A model generated the notes under the pieces. It ran no database searches. It worked only from the letters and a program-made list of their open reading frames with translations, and was not told where the DNA came from. The position numbers and the translations under genes are program-made. From Patescibacteria group bacterium (GTDB lineage: Bacteria > Patescibacteriota > Microgenomatia > Levybacterales > UBA12049), in assembly GCA_018900295.1 (NCBI GenBank), contig JAHIGH010000068.1, positions 1 to 5,611 on the forward strand: DNA of 5,611 nt, written 5' to 3'. Below, in pieces: positions 1 to 4,384 of this stretch (the first letter of the stretch is position 1; each line of letters starts with the position of its first letter).

Positions 1-1
1 A

Positions 2-205
2 CTTAAGGAAAAGTTAAAGGATGCAGGACAACAATTGTTTATTGAAAAAGAAGCGAGAAATAAGTTATTTTTGGTTAAACCAGGTGAGGGAATTGTGGTT
101 GTCGAGCCAACTGTTTATATGCAAGCGAGTGCTTCATCTACAATAAAGCCCATGGAAGGGTTACCTAATTGGAAACAGTGGTGGGAGACCTTTTTTAAGA
201 TGTAA
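2..205 (+). CDS. Septum formation initiator (FtsB/DivIC-like), C-terminal part
   Basis: The frame is open from the left edge and stops at TAA 203-205, giving 67 residues of a gene that begins outside the window. The visible part has the typical end of the FtsB/DivIC family: a short charged helix with IEKEARNKL, then VKPGEGIVVV, the usual end of the small coiled-coil domain. The tail is rich in Trp (NWKQWWETFF), which I associate with Patescibacteria members. Family knowledge: these are short single-pass membrane proteins of the divisome, with a periplasmic or outer coiled coil that links FtsL and FtsQ-type partners. The transmembrane helix and most of the coiled coil would lie upstream and are not visible. 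The next gene starts 68 bases later with its own promoter, so this is probably the end of its transcription unit. Family call is good; assignment to FtsB rather than DivIC is not possible here. Confidence 0.75.
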   Translation, partial: LKEKLKDAGQQLFIEKEARNKLFLVKPGEGIVVVEPTVYMQASASSTIKPMEGLPNWKQWWETFFKM

Positions 206-236
206 GATTAAGATGTATGACAGTGGTTTTGCCGGG

Positions 237-265
237 TTGACATGGGGATAAAATTATTGTACTCT
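237..265 (+). promoter_or_regulatory. Sigma70-type promoter of the Pro-rich protein gene
   Basis: A perfect -35 TTGACA (237-242) is followed by a 17-base spacer and TACTCT (260-265), which keeps the important T1, A2 and T6 of a -10 box. The ATG at 274 follows the -10 by 8 bases, so the transcript should begin at or within about two bases of the start codon. No Shine-Dalgarno sequence fits in that space. The -10 is weak, but its position relative to the perfect -35 is right. Confidence 0.6.
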
Positions 266-273
266 TTTTATAG

Positions 274-591
274 ATGGATAATACAGATTTTGATAAAGCA
301 CAGGATTCTTCAAGTACACCTCCTTCAGTTCCGGAGACTGTTAGTCCTGTTCAACCGGTTTCATCATTGCCGCCAGTTACTGCAGGAGATTCAAATCCTA
401 CAGTTGTACCTGAATCGGTAGTTTCAACTCCGGCGCCGGTTAATTTTGAACCAGTAATAACACCACAACCAACGATGCCTTCTCCTGTAGTAACTCCTGC
501 GCCAGTTGAGCCATCAATAAAACCAGAAGAAGATCCAGTTGTTCTTCCACAAGCTCCAGTTTCAACTCCTGATCCTTTAAAAGGTGTGTAA
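274..591 (+). CDS. Pro/Val/Thr-rich disordered small protein, function unknown
   Basis: This is a 105-residue protein that I do not recognise. Nearly all of it is low complexity: repeated Pro-Val, Thr-Pro and Ala-Pro steps with scattered Glu and Asp (for example STPAPVNFEPV and VVTPAPVEPS). It has no Cys, no Trp, no hydrophobic segment that could be a signal peptide or membrane helix, and no recognisable domain. It should be an acidic, extended, disordered chain. The start at 274 is supported by a promoter ending 8 bases upstream, and there is no ribosome binding site. Such chains can be linkers, surface spacers or partner-binding tails, but nothing here chooses among these. It stands alone, with its own promoter and a gap of more than 200 bases before the next gene. 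The promoter and the long open frame support a real gene, though low-complexity composition weakens the coding argument. Confidence 0.6.
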   Translation: MDNTDFDKAQDSSSTPPSVPETVSPVQPVSSLPPVTAGDSNPTVVPESVVSTPAPVNFEPVITPQPTMPSPVVTPAPVEPSIKPEEDPVVLPQAPVSTPDPLKGV

Positions 592-801
592 AAAAAGTCA
601 AAGTCTGCATTTAGATAGAATTTTTTTCAGTGGTAATTAATGAGGGATTGGTAATATTTTTACTAATTGTATATTGTGTTGCGGGGGTTGGAGGAAATCA
701 GGACCTACTTTTTGAGGTCGGATGAAGGTGTTTTTATACCAGACTTAAATAATTCCCTTTAAGCTAAAGAATATGTTGTTTTATGAATAAAAGTTTGTTA
801 G
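592..801. other. Intergenic region, no gene seen
   Basis: No open frame of useful length is seen on either strand. The stretch holds a small hairpin with arms GACCT (702-706) and AGGTC (715-719) around an 8-base T-rich loop, and a weaker one with CTTTA (757-761) and TAAAG (765-769). Neither is followed by a T run long enough to call a terminator. The block around 675-720 is much richer in G than its surroundings and contains a 12-base match to the end of the split initiator tRNA gene, listed separately. A small RNA is possible, but I do not recognise a family. Confidence 0.5.
675..686. repeat. 12-base copy of the end of the initiator tRNA gene
   Basis: TGTGTTGCGGGG at 675-686 is identical to 3116-3127, which is the 3' acceptor end of the initiator tRNA (minus strand) plus a few bases beyond it. 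Both copies have the same orientation, are preceded by AT-rich sequence containing ATATT, and are followed within 9 to 14 bases by a second shared string GGACCTA (701-707 and 3137-3143). It could be a tRNA fragment left by duplication or integration. A 12-base match alone could also be chance. Confidence 0.4.
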
Positions 802-807
802 TATACA
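780..807 (+). promoter_or_regulatory. Probable promoter of the SDH protease gene
   Basis: TATACA at 802-807 is a good -10 box. The ATG at 817 begins 9 bases after it, so the transcript is predicted to be leaderless or nearly so. The -35 is poor: TTTATG at 780-785 with a 16-base spacer is the best fit. No Shine-Dalgarno sequence precedes the ATG, which agrees with leaderless translation. Confidence 0.5.
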
Positions 808-816
808 CAGGTATTC

Positions 817-1965
817 ATGTCTAAGAAAAGAAAAACAAAAAAGGAAAAAAATAATAACAAATCCTTTGTTCATGTTGTTCAGCAACAACAGAAGATACAA
901 GTTGAAGCTTCTTCTCAGCCTCAATTGCAAATAAAAACTATGCCATTAATAAAACTGGTAATGAATGAGGCTGTAAAAGCGGGAAACTATGATTTTTCAA
1001 TAAAGCGATGCGAAAAAATTATTGAAGAAATAGAAAATATTACTAAAAGAAGGACAATTTCTTATTTTGCGACACAAATTGATAATCCAGCGGCATTGAT
1101 AAATGATAGTGATTCTATACAAATAGAAGATATGCTTAGATTGTCTAATGTTTATGATGGTCTTGACTTGATTTTGAATAGTAGCGGGGGTTATGCTTTG
1201 TCAGCTGAAAGAATAATCAATGTTTGTAAAACATATATAACAAAGAATAGATTAAAAGAATTTAGAGTTATTGTACCAAGAGCGGCAAAAAGTGCGGCTA
1301 CGATGGTTGCTTTAGGAGCAGATAAGACTTTATTATGTGATAATGCAGAATTGGGGCCAATAGATCCTCAATTAGTTTTGGTGGGTAATACAGGAATACC
1401 GTTTACAAAGCCAGCGTTCCTTATTCGACAAGCATTAGATGAGCTTTTAATGAAATCTGGTTCTGATGATATTTCGCAAAATGAGAAATATAAGATTTTT
1501 TTATCGCAATATAATTATGATATTTATACAACTGCAAAGAACGAGTTAGAATTATCATTGGATATTGCACAAAAGATTTTTAATAGTAAGAAAGGTAAAT
1601 TTATTAAATTAACAATGGAAGCGTTTGATATTTTTACAAATCCTAAAAAGACACTAGCCCATGGGCGATTAATTGGTATTGATGATTTAGAGAATAACGC
1701 TTTATATGCTAATAAAATAATTGAAGATATGAGAATTCATTTTGCCGAGGATGAAAAGGATAAAAAAAGTGACCAAGAAATAAAACAGTTGAGTTCTCTT
1801 TATTGGGAACTATATATTAGAAATACCTTACTTCTTAATGATGCAGGGAATGCGATTATTAAAACGATTCAAACTAAAGAGTTTATTTTTCCGAGTTTTA
1901 ATACTGACTGGAAGCCACTGACCCAGTCACCGAAGTCTCCACCTCAGCAGCCTTCTCAGCCTTAA
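817..1965 (+). CDS. SDH-type serine protease (ClpP/SppA-crotonase fold)
   Basis: This 382-residue protein matches the serine dehydrogenase proteinase family (SDH_sah), relatives of SppA and ClpP that cleave peptides without ATP. In order: a very basic N-terminus (1-16), a Gln-rich stretch (about 20-38), then the crotonase-like core. The core carries NSSGGYALSAERI (121-133), the oxyanion-type Gly-Gly segment; VPRAAKSAATMVALGAD (153-169), where Ser159 after Lys158 is the expected nucleophile; and AELGPIDPQ (177-185), the family signature. AHGRLIG (281-287) may supply a conserved His. The tail (about 365-382) is Pro/Gln-rich and looks disordered. There is no signal peptide or clear membrane helix; the lysine-rich start suggests contact with membrane or nucleic acid (inference). 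The start is supported by a -10 box 9 bases upstream. The last 68 bases overlap a small convergent gene. The substrate is unknown. Confidence 0.85.
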   Translation: MSKKRKTKKEKNNNKSFVHVVQQQQKIQVEASSQPQLQIKTMPLIKLVMNEAVKAGNYDFSIKRCEKIIEEIENITKRRTISYFATQIDNPAALINDSDSIQIEDMLRLSNVYDGLDLILNSSGGYALSAERIINVCKTYITKNRLKEFRVIVPRAAKSAATMVALGADKTLLCDNAELGPIDPQLVLVGNTGIPFTKPAFLIRQALDELLMKSGSDDISQNEKYKIFLSQYNYDIYTTAKNELELSLDIAQKIFNSKKGKFIKLTMEAFDIFTNPKKTLAHGRLIGIDDLENNALYANKIIEDMRIHFAEDEKDKKSDQEIKQLSSLYWELYIRNTLLLNDAGNAIIKTIQTKEFIFPSFNTDWKPLTQSPKSPPQQPSQP

Positions 1966-2101
1966 TAGGCTCTAATGTTATGTTTGTTTTTATTTCCTCT
2001 GGTTTGACAACTCGATAATCCTCCCAATTAGTCATTATTCTAGTTGTAGGAGGCTCCATAGGTTTTGATTTTATTATTACAGCATCGTTTTTATTAATCA
2101 T
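1898..2101 (-). CDS. Small protein of unknown function, overlapping convergently
   Basis: I do not recognise this 67-residue protein. It begins MINKNDAVIIKSKP, has a centre that reads like ordinary protein (RIMTNWEDYRVVKPEE), and ends in a Glu/Ala/Thr/Ser-rich tail. There is no membrane segment or signal peptide. I chose the ATG at 2101 over the in-frame ATG at 2119 because a promoter (TTGAGT, 17 bases, TATCCT) ends 8 bases before 2101, the same arrangement as the other genes here; from 2119 the -10 would lie inside the coding region. Its last 68 bases overlap the 3' end of the protease gene on the other strand, exactly where both proteins become low complexity. It may not be translated at all; the promoter is the main support. 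Confidence 0.45.
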   Translation of the reverse strand: MINKNDAVIIKSKPMEPPTTRIMTNWEDYRVVKPEEIKTNITLEPIKAEKAAEVETSVTGSVASSQY

Positions 2102-2109
2102 GGAAAGAG

Positions 2110-2138
2110 AGGATATCATAATTATATAAGAAACTCAA
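2110..2138 (-). promoter_or_regulatory. Promoter of the small minus-strand gene
   Basis: On the minus strand, TTGAGT (2138-2133) and TATCCT (2115-2110) are separated by 17 bases, and the ATG at 2101 follows after 8 bases. The -35 matches consensus at four of six positions and the -10 also at four of six. A TATAAT string lies a few bases further upstream on the same strand (about 2126-2121) and could serve instead, giving a leader of roughly a dozen bases. Confidence 0.5.
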
Positions 2139-2208
2139 TAAAAGTATATATGATTTAGATGAGAAAAACATGAGTAATTTATTGGAGATGGAGTTATAAA
2201 GAGCGATA

Positions 2209-2286
2209 TTATTTAAAGATAAATAATTCTTTAATGTGTATTTTGAAGGCTTCGGCGATTTTGTGGATTGTTTTTCTAGTTTTATA
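2209..2286 (-). pseudogene. Possible remnant of an Xre-type helix-turn-helix protein
   Basis: Directly after the TAA stop of the nicotianamine-synthase-like gene, the same frame stays open for 25 codons and reads YKTRKTIHKIAEAFKIHIK followed by ELFIFK and a stop. The pattern T-IHKIAEAF-I-IKELF matches the last two helices of Xre/Cro-type DNA-binding domains, which commonly read LxxIAxALxVxxxELF. The first half of the domain and any start codon are missing, so it cannot make a functional repressor by itself. It is either a gene relic or chance. Nothing indicates readthrough of the TAA. Confidence 0.35.
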
Positions 2287-3099
2287 TTACAAAATGAACA
2301 TAGCGGAGGAAATTGTTTGGTTACCTTGAGCGTAATTGTACTTTATTTTCAAATTGTTCAATAATTTCGCATCAGTTGCTTCGTAGAATATTTCTCTGAT
2401 TCCGTGTGAGGTTCTACAAATTACTTTTGTTCCCGGCTTTGCATGTTTTTTGATTGATTGAATAATTTTATCTTTTGGTTTTGCTAAAAGTGCAATAAGA
2501 ATAGTAGAATAATTGTTATCATTTAAGTTCTCGCCATAGTTATTTAATACTTTGATCTGATTTGCCAATCCTAATTGTCGAATAACTTTTATTGATAATT
2601 CTACGCGAGATGGTTCTTTTTCATAACATTCTATATGACATCCTGAAAGAGATGATAGTAAAAAAGCGGAAATTGGTAGTGGTCCACTGCCAATAAAAGC
2701 TATCCTATCCGAACTTTTTATTTTTGCTAGTTGTATTTCGTTGGTGAGTAAGATGCGGAAACGGTCATATAACAAATATTTATGATAAGTAGTCAGTTTT
2801 TCGCGTAAAATCCTTTCAGCAAATTTGTTTTCCAGGTTAGTTTCGAATGTTTCATAGAGTTGTTGTAATTTCATCAGTGAATTGTTTTTTTGTAAAAATG
2901 TAATAATTCCCTCTGCTTTTTTGTACGTAAAATTTTGATTTAATATCTGTTTTTCCAGAAATAATCCTCCTGTTTTTACGCCTGAAGAGTTATTTAAATT
3001 CGTTTTGGAAAGTCTGAATAAAGTAGATGTAATACTATTTTTCAATAAGGTTATTTTACCACAATTTTTTTCACCGATAAAAAAGATAGATCCTCTCAA
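2287..3099 (-). CDS. Nicotianamine-synthase-like enzyme
   Basis: This 270-residue protein resembles nicotianamine synthases of plants and archaea, which join aminobutyrate groups from S-adenosylmethionine to make metal-chelating products. What I see: a helical N-terminal part (about 60-128) with LQQLYETFETNLENKF and YHKYLLYDRFRILL, matching the AE-LE and YYNNY-L segments of the family; the SAM-binding glycine loop RIAFIGSGPLPIS (132-144), nearly identical to the family signature; an acidic strand end CYEKE (158-162); and PGTKVICRTSHGIREIFY (222-239), close to the family PGA--RSAHG-R-FLYP block. Length agrees with the archaeal enzyme (about 266). The first 55 residues are unfamiliar. In a gapless comparison from memory, the catalytic Glu after YYNNYL appears to fall on an Arg, with a Glu (E121) a few residues later, so activity is uncertain. 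TTG at 3099 is the first possible start: an in-frame TAG lies nine bases before it and no ATG follows until residue 76. It begins 20 bases after the split tRNA and is probably cotranscribed with it. Confidence 0.75.
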   Translation of the reverse strand: MRGSIFFIGEKNCGKITLLKNSITSTLFRLSKTNLNNSSGVKTGGLFLEKQILNQNFTYKKAEGIITFLQKNNSLMKLQQLYETFETNLENKFAERILREKLTTYHKYLLYDRFRILLTNEIQLAKIKSSDRIAFIGSGPLPISAFLLSSLSGCHIECYEKEPSRVELSIKVIRQLGLANQIKVLNNYGENLNDNNYSTILIALLAKPKDKIIQSIKKHAKPGTKVICRTSHGIREIFYEATDAKLLNNLKIKYNYAQGNQTISSAMFIL

Positions 3100-3158
3100 A
3101 TTAATCTAATATTTGTGTGTTGCGGGGCTAGGAGTTGGACCTAGCCTGTGAGATTATG

Positions 3159-3350
3159 CATCGGTTGCTCCGATTACTCGGAGTGTCGGACTATATCATG
3201 TCGCCTGAGGCGACTTCAGCGTATAGTCTCTACGGGTTCCCTTCAATTACTCTCAGGATCTTCCCTCGGTATTGTCCTTCGATAAGCTCAGGATTTCACC
3301 GATATAGCTGAATTCTCTGTTATATGTTGCCATATAAAGGGCCCATTTTG
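3159..3350 (-). ncRNA. Group I self-splicing intron (192 nt) in the tRNA anticodon loop
   Basis: Hand folding gives a complete core (intron numbering from its first base, 3350). P1: exon GGCU with GGCC (8-11), a U-G wobble at the splice site. P2: TTATATG/CATATAA (14-31) with a GCAA tetraloop. P3: TTCAGC (39-44) with GCTGAA (131-136). P4: TCGGT (49-53) with ACCGA (81-85), and J4/5 GAAA. P5: TCCT/AGGA (58-76). P6: GGG (86-88) with CCC (115-117). P7: GACTATA (123-129) with TATAGTC (156-162). P8: GTCGCC/GGCGAC (137-151). P9: CTCCGA/TCGGAG (168-183) with a GUAA tetraloop. The last base is G192. P10: AUG (5-7) pairs with the first three bases of exon 2 (CAU), continuous with P1, which fixes the junction between U33 and C34. 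Two GNRA loops in L2 and L9 recall the small tRNA introns of the Azoarcus type. It carries no open frame. At 192 nt it is near the lower size limit I know for natural group I introns. Confidence 0.92.
3275..3293 (-). repeat. REP-like palindrome forming intron P5
   Basis: On the minus strand this reads TCCT, GA, GCTTATC, GA, AGGA: four-base arms, then a tandem G-A/A-G step, then G-C closing a five-base loop. It is the whole P5 hairpin of the group I intron. The core GAGCTTRTCGA recurs at 4800-4818 inside tgt with different arms (GTTC/GAAC). The wording CCTGAGCTTRTCGAAGG is one I recognise as a short palindromic repeat scattered in many bacterial genomes. Confidence 0.6.
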
Positions 3351-3385
3351 AGCCTCACGTGCACCGTACACTACCCCGCGTTAGA

Positions 3386-3414
3386 ATATTAACAAAAAAA
3401 CTACAATTAGTCAA
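3386..3414 (-). promoter_or_regulatory. Strong promoter of the split initiator tRNA
   Basis: On the minus strand, TTGACT (3414-3409) and TAATAT (3391-3386) are separated by 17 bases. Only five bases lie between the -10 box and C1 of the tRNA (3380), so transcription should begin at about the first base of the mature tRNA, leaving little or no 5' leader for RNase P. It points away from the promoter at 3446-3474. The same transcript probably continues into the nicotianamine-synthase-like gene. Confidence 0.75.
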
Positions 3415-3445
3415 TCGTACTATGTGCATATCGTATTATTTCTTA

Positions 3446-3474
3446 TTGACATAGTTCATAAAAGTCGGCATAAT
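3446..3474 (+). promoter_or_regulatory. Promoter of the HTH/LAGLIDADG-like gene; decides its start
   Basis: TTGACA (3446-3451), a 17-base spacer and CATAAT (3469-3474) give one of the best promoters in the window. The ATG at 3481 follows after 6 bases, so the message should start at the A of that ATG. Because the promoter lies downstream of the in-frame ATG at 3424, the extended reading from 3424 would be untranscribed from here and is rejected. Confidence 0.75.
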
Positions 3475-3480
3475 ATTTTT

Positions 3481-4173
3481 ATGCGTATTTATTCGCAAGA
3501 TATTAAAGATAAGATTCGTTTAATGAGGTTAGCCGGTTTAAGCTTGGGCCAAATACAAAAGAAAATAAATATTCCTAAAACAACAATTCATTTATGGGTT
3601 TCTAAAATTGATATATCATTTGAGCAGAGAGAGGCAATAAGGCAAAATGCTTTAAAAGCGTTGCAAGAAGGGAGAGTAAGAGCACAAAGCATTCAGAAAG
3701 AGAAAACTAAATTAAAAGAGAAGGAATTTGTAAAAAAGGGAGTCAATAAAGTAGGAAAATTGTCGCATAAAGAGTTATTTATTGCAGGGATTGCTTTGTA
3801 TTGGGGTGAGGGCTTTAAAAATATACATGAACGCCGTCTGGGTTTTTGTAATTCTGATCCTAATATGCTAAGATTCTACGTATATTGGCTTGAAAAATGC
3901 ATTGGCACTAGTAGAAAAGATTTAGTAGCGAGGTTGACTTTAAATAGAACGTATAAAGAAAAAACAAAAGAAATTGAAAAATACTGGTCAGATATTATAG
4001 GAATTCCTTTAAACCAATTTACAAAGCCCTTTTACCAAAATAGTTTGTGGAAAAAACAATTTAATACTAGTAACTATCATGGTGTTTTGAGAATTCATGT
4101 AAAAAATAGTTTGGAGCGTCTTTTAGAAATGAGAGGTTGGCTTGAGGGATTGAAATTAAATTTGCCAGGGTAG
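3481..4173 (+). CDS. HTH plus LAGLIDADG-like protein, putative homing endonuclease
   Basis: This 230-residue protein has two parts. Residues about 4-45 form a resolvase-type helix-turn-helix (DKIRLMRLAGLSLGQIQKK, then NIPKTTIHLWVSKI), followed by a basic helical linker (46-95). The second part (about 96-228) begins with LFIAGIALYWGEGFK (99-113), which resembles a LAGLIDADG helix with Glu110 in the acidic position. Then come FCNSDPNMLRFYVYWL (122-137), typical of the strand and helix after such a motif, and YHGVLRIHVKNS and LERLLEMRGWLEGL near the end. I have seen this domain pair as an unnamed family in Patescibacteria and Archaea. A DNA-cutting or DNA-binding role is inferred, not proven. 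The start at 3481 is set by a promoter that ends 6 bases before it. The stop TAG (4171-4173) lies within the tRNA-Met gene, overlapping it by 10 bases. It is divergent from the intron-split tRNA, so a link with the mobility of that intron is possible. Confidence 0.65.
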   Translation: MRIYSQDIKDKIRLMRLAGLSLGQIQKKINIPKTTIHLWVSKIDISFEQREAIRQNALKALQEGRVRAQSIQKEKTKLKEKEFVKKGVNKVGKLSHKELFIAGIALYWGEGFKNIHERRLGFCNSDPNMLRFYVYWLEKCIGTSRKDLVARLTLNRTYKEKTKEIEKYWSDIIGIPLNQFTKPFYQNSLWKKQFNTSNYHGVLRIHVKNSLERLLEMRGWLEGLKLNLPG

Positions 4174-4238
4174 CTCAGTTGGTTAGAGCACAGCATTCAT
4201 AACGCTGAGGTTCGCGGGTTCGATCCCCGCCCCTGGTA
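4164..4238 (+). tRNA. tRNA-Met (CAU), elongator type
   Basis: Acceptor GCCAGGG (4164-4170) pairs with CCCTGGT (4231-4237), including a G1-U72 wobble, with discriminator A at 4238. D arm GCTC/GAGC around AGTTGGTTA; anticodon stem CAGCA/CGCTG with loop TTCATAA and anticodon CAU at 4198-4200; T arm GCGGG/CCCGC around TTCGATC. CCA is not encoded. Odd points are an A31-C39 mismatch at the base of the anticodon loop and a 6-base variable loop. It lacks the C1-A72 of an initiator, so it should serve elongation; tRNA-Ile with a lysidine-modified CAU anticodon is the alternative. It overlaps the preceding coding region by 10 bases and is probably transcribed with it, since no promoter of its own is obvious. 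Confidence 0.92.
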
Positions 4239-4248
4239 CAAAAGAAAT

Positions 4249-4283
4249 ATCAAAAATCAAATAGCAAAGATCAAAAATGAAGT
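4249..4283. repeat. AT-rich heptad repeat downstream of tRNA-Met
   Basis: Five imperfect 7-base units follow each other: ATCAAAA, ATCAAAT, AGCAAAG, ATCAAAA, ATGAAGT. ATCAAAAAT recurs at 4249 and 4270. I recall similar ATCAAAAATCAAA strings scattered between genes of Patescibacteria genomes, but that is memory, not a search. No gene or hairpin is visible in it. The rest of the gap to tgt holds only AT-rich sequence and a T run at 4350-4357. Confidence 0.5.
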
Positions 4284-4365
4284 AAAAAATAGAAGATGAG
4301 AGTGATTTCCTGTAAAAAAGTGCATATCTTTGTAGTAATATTGATTAGCTTTTTTTTGATTTTTT

Positions 4366-4371
4366 GGAGAG
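4366..4371 (+). promoter_or_regulatory. Shine-Dalgarno-like site before tgt
   Basis: GGAGAG lies 13 bases before the ATG at 4385, longer than the usual 5 to 9. It is the only Shine-Dalgarno-like string in front of any gene start in this window. Either tgt is translated differently from its leaderless neighbours or the match is chance. No convincing promoter was found between 4239 and 4384, so tgt may be read from further upstream. Confidence 0.35.
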
Positions 4372-4384
4372 ATTAAATCCTCAT

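Larger units (their letters stand above)
3120..3380 (-). tRNA. Initiator-type tRNA-fMet (CAU) split by a group I intron
   Basis: Exon 1 is 3380-3351 and exon 2 is 3158-3120 (minus strand), 69 nt when joined. The joined RNA has acceptor CGCGGGG/CCCCGCA with an unpaired C1-A72, the hallmark of bacterial initiator tRNA; U8-A9; a D stem GTGT/GCAC; an anticodon stem TGAGG/TCTCA (G31-U39 wobble); loop CTCATAA with anticodon CAU at 34-36; and T stem CTAGG/CCTAG. CCA is not encoded. Departures from normal: a D loop of only 5 bases (ACGGT), a 4-base variable loop, a T loop TCCAACT in which position 55 is C instead of U, U11-A24 instead of the A11-U24 usual in initiators, and no run of three G-C pairs in the anticodon stem. 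It may be a divergent working initiator or a decaying copy. Transcription starts at about its first base, from the promoter at 3414-3386. Confidence 0.8.

Noticed and set aside
3058..3075. Walker-A-like GEKNCGK at residues 9-15 of the nicotianamine-synthase-like protein
   Set aside because: The Ser/Thr after GK is Ile, there is no Walker B, and the rest of the protein is a SAM-dependent fold.
3120..3380. Fragment of rRNA or RNase P RNA as the explanation for this structured block
   Set aside because: The block resolves fully into two tRNA halves plus a group I intron with all core helices.
3424..3480. 19-codon N-terminal extension of the HTH/LAGLIDADG-like protein from the ATG at 3424
   Set aside because: The TTGACA/CATAAT promoter lies inside it and ends 6 bases before the ATG at 3481, and the HTH begins right after 3481.
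4350..4357. T run as an intrinsic terminator after tRNA-Met
   Set aside because: No stable GC-rich hairpin directly precedes it.
4300..4384. preQ1 riboswitch before tgt
   Set aside because: No short GC-rich stem followed by the A-rich pseudoknot tail was found; the region is plain AT-rich sequence.
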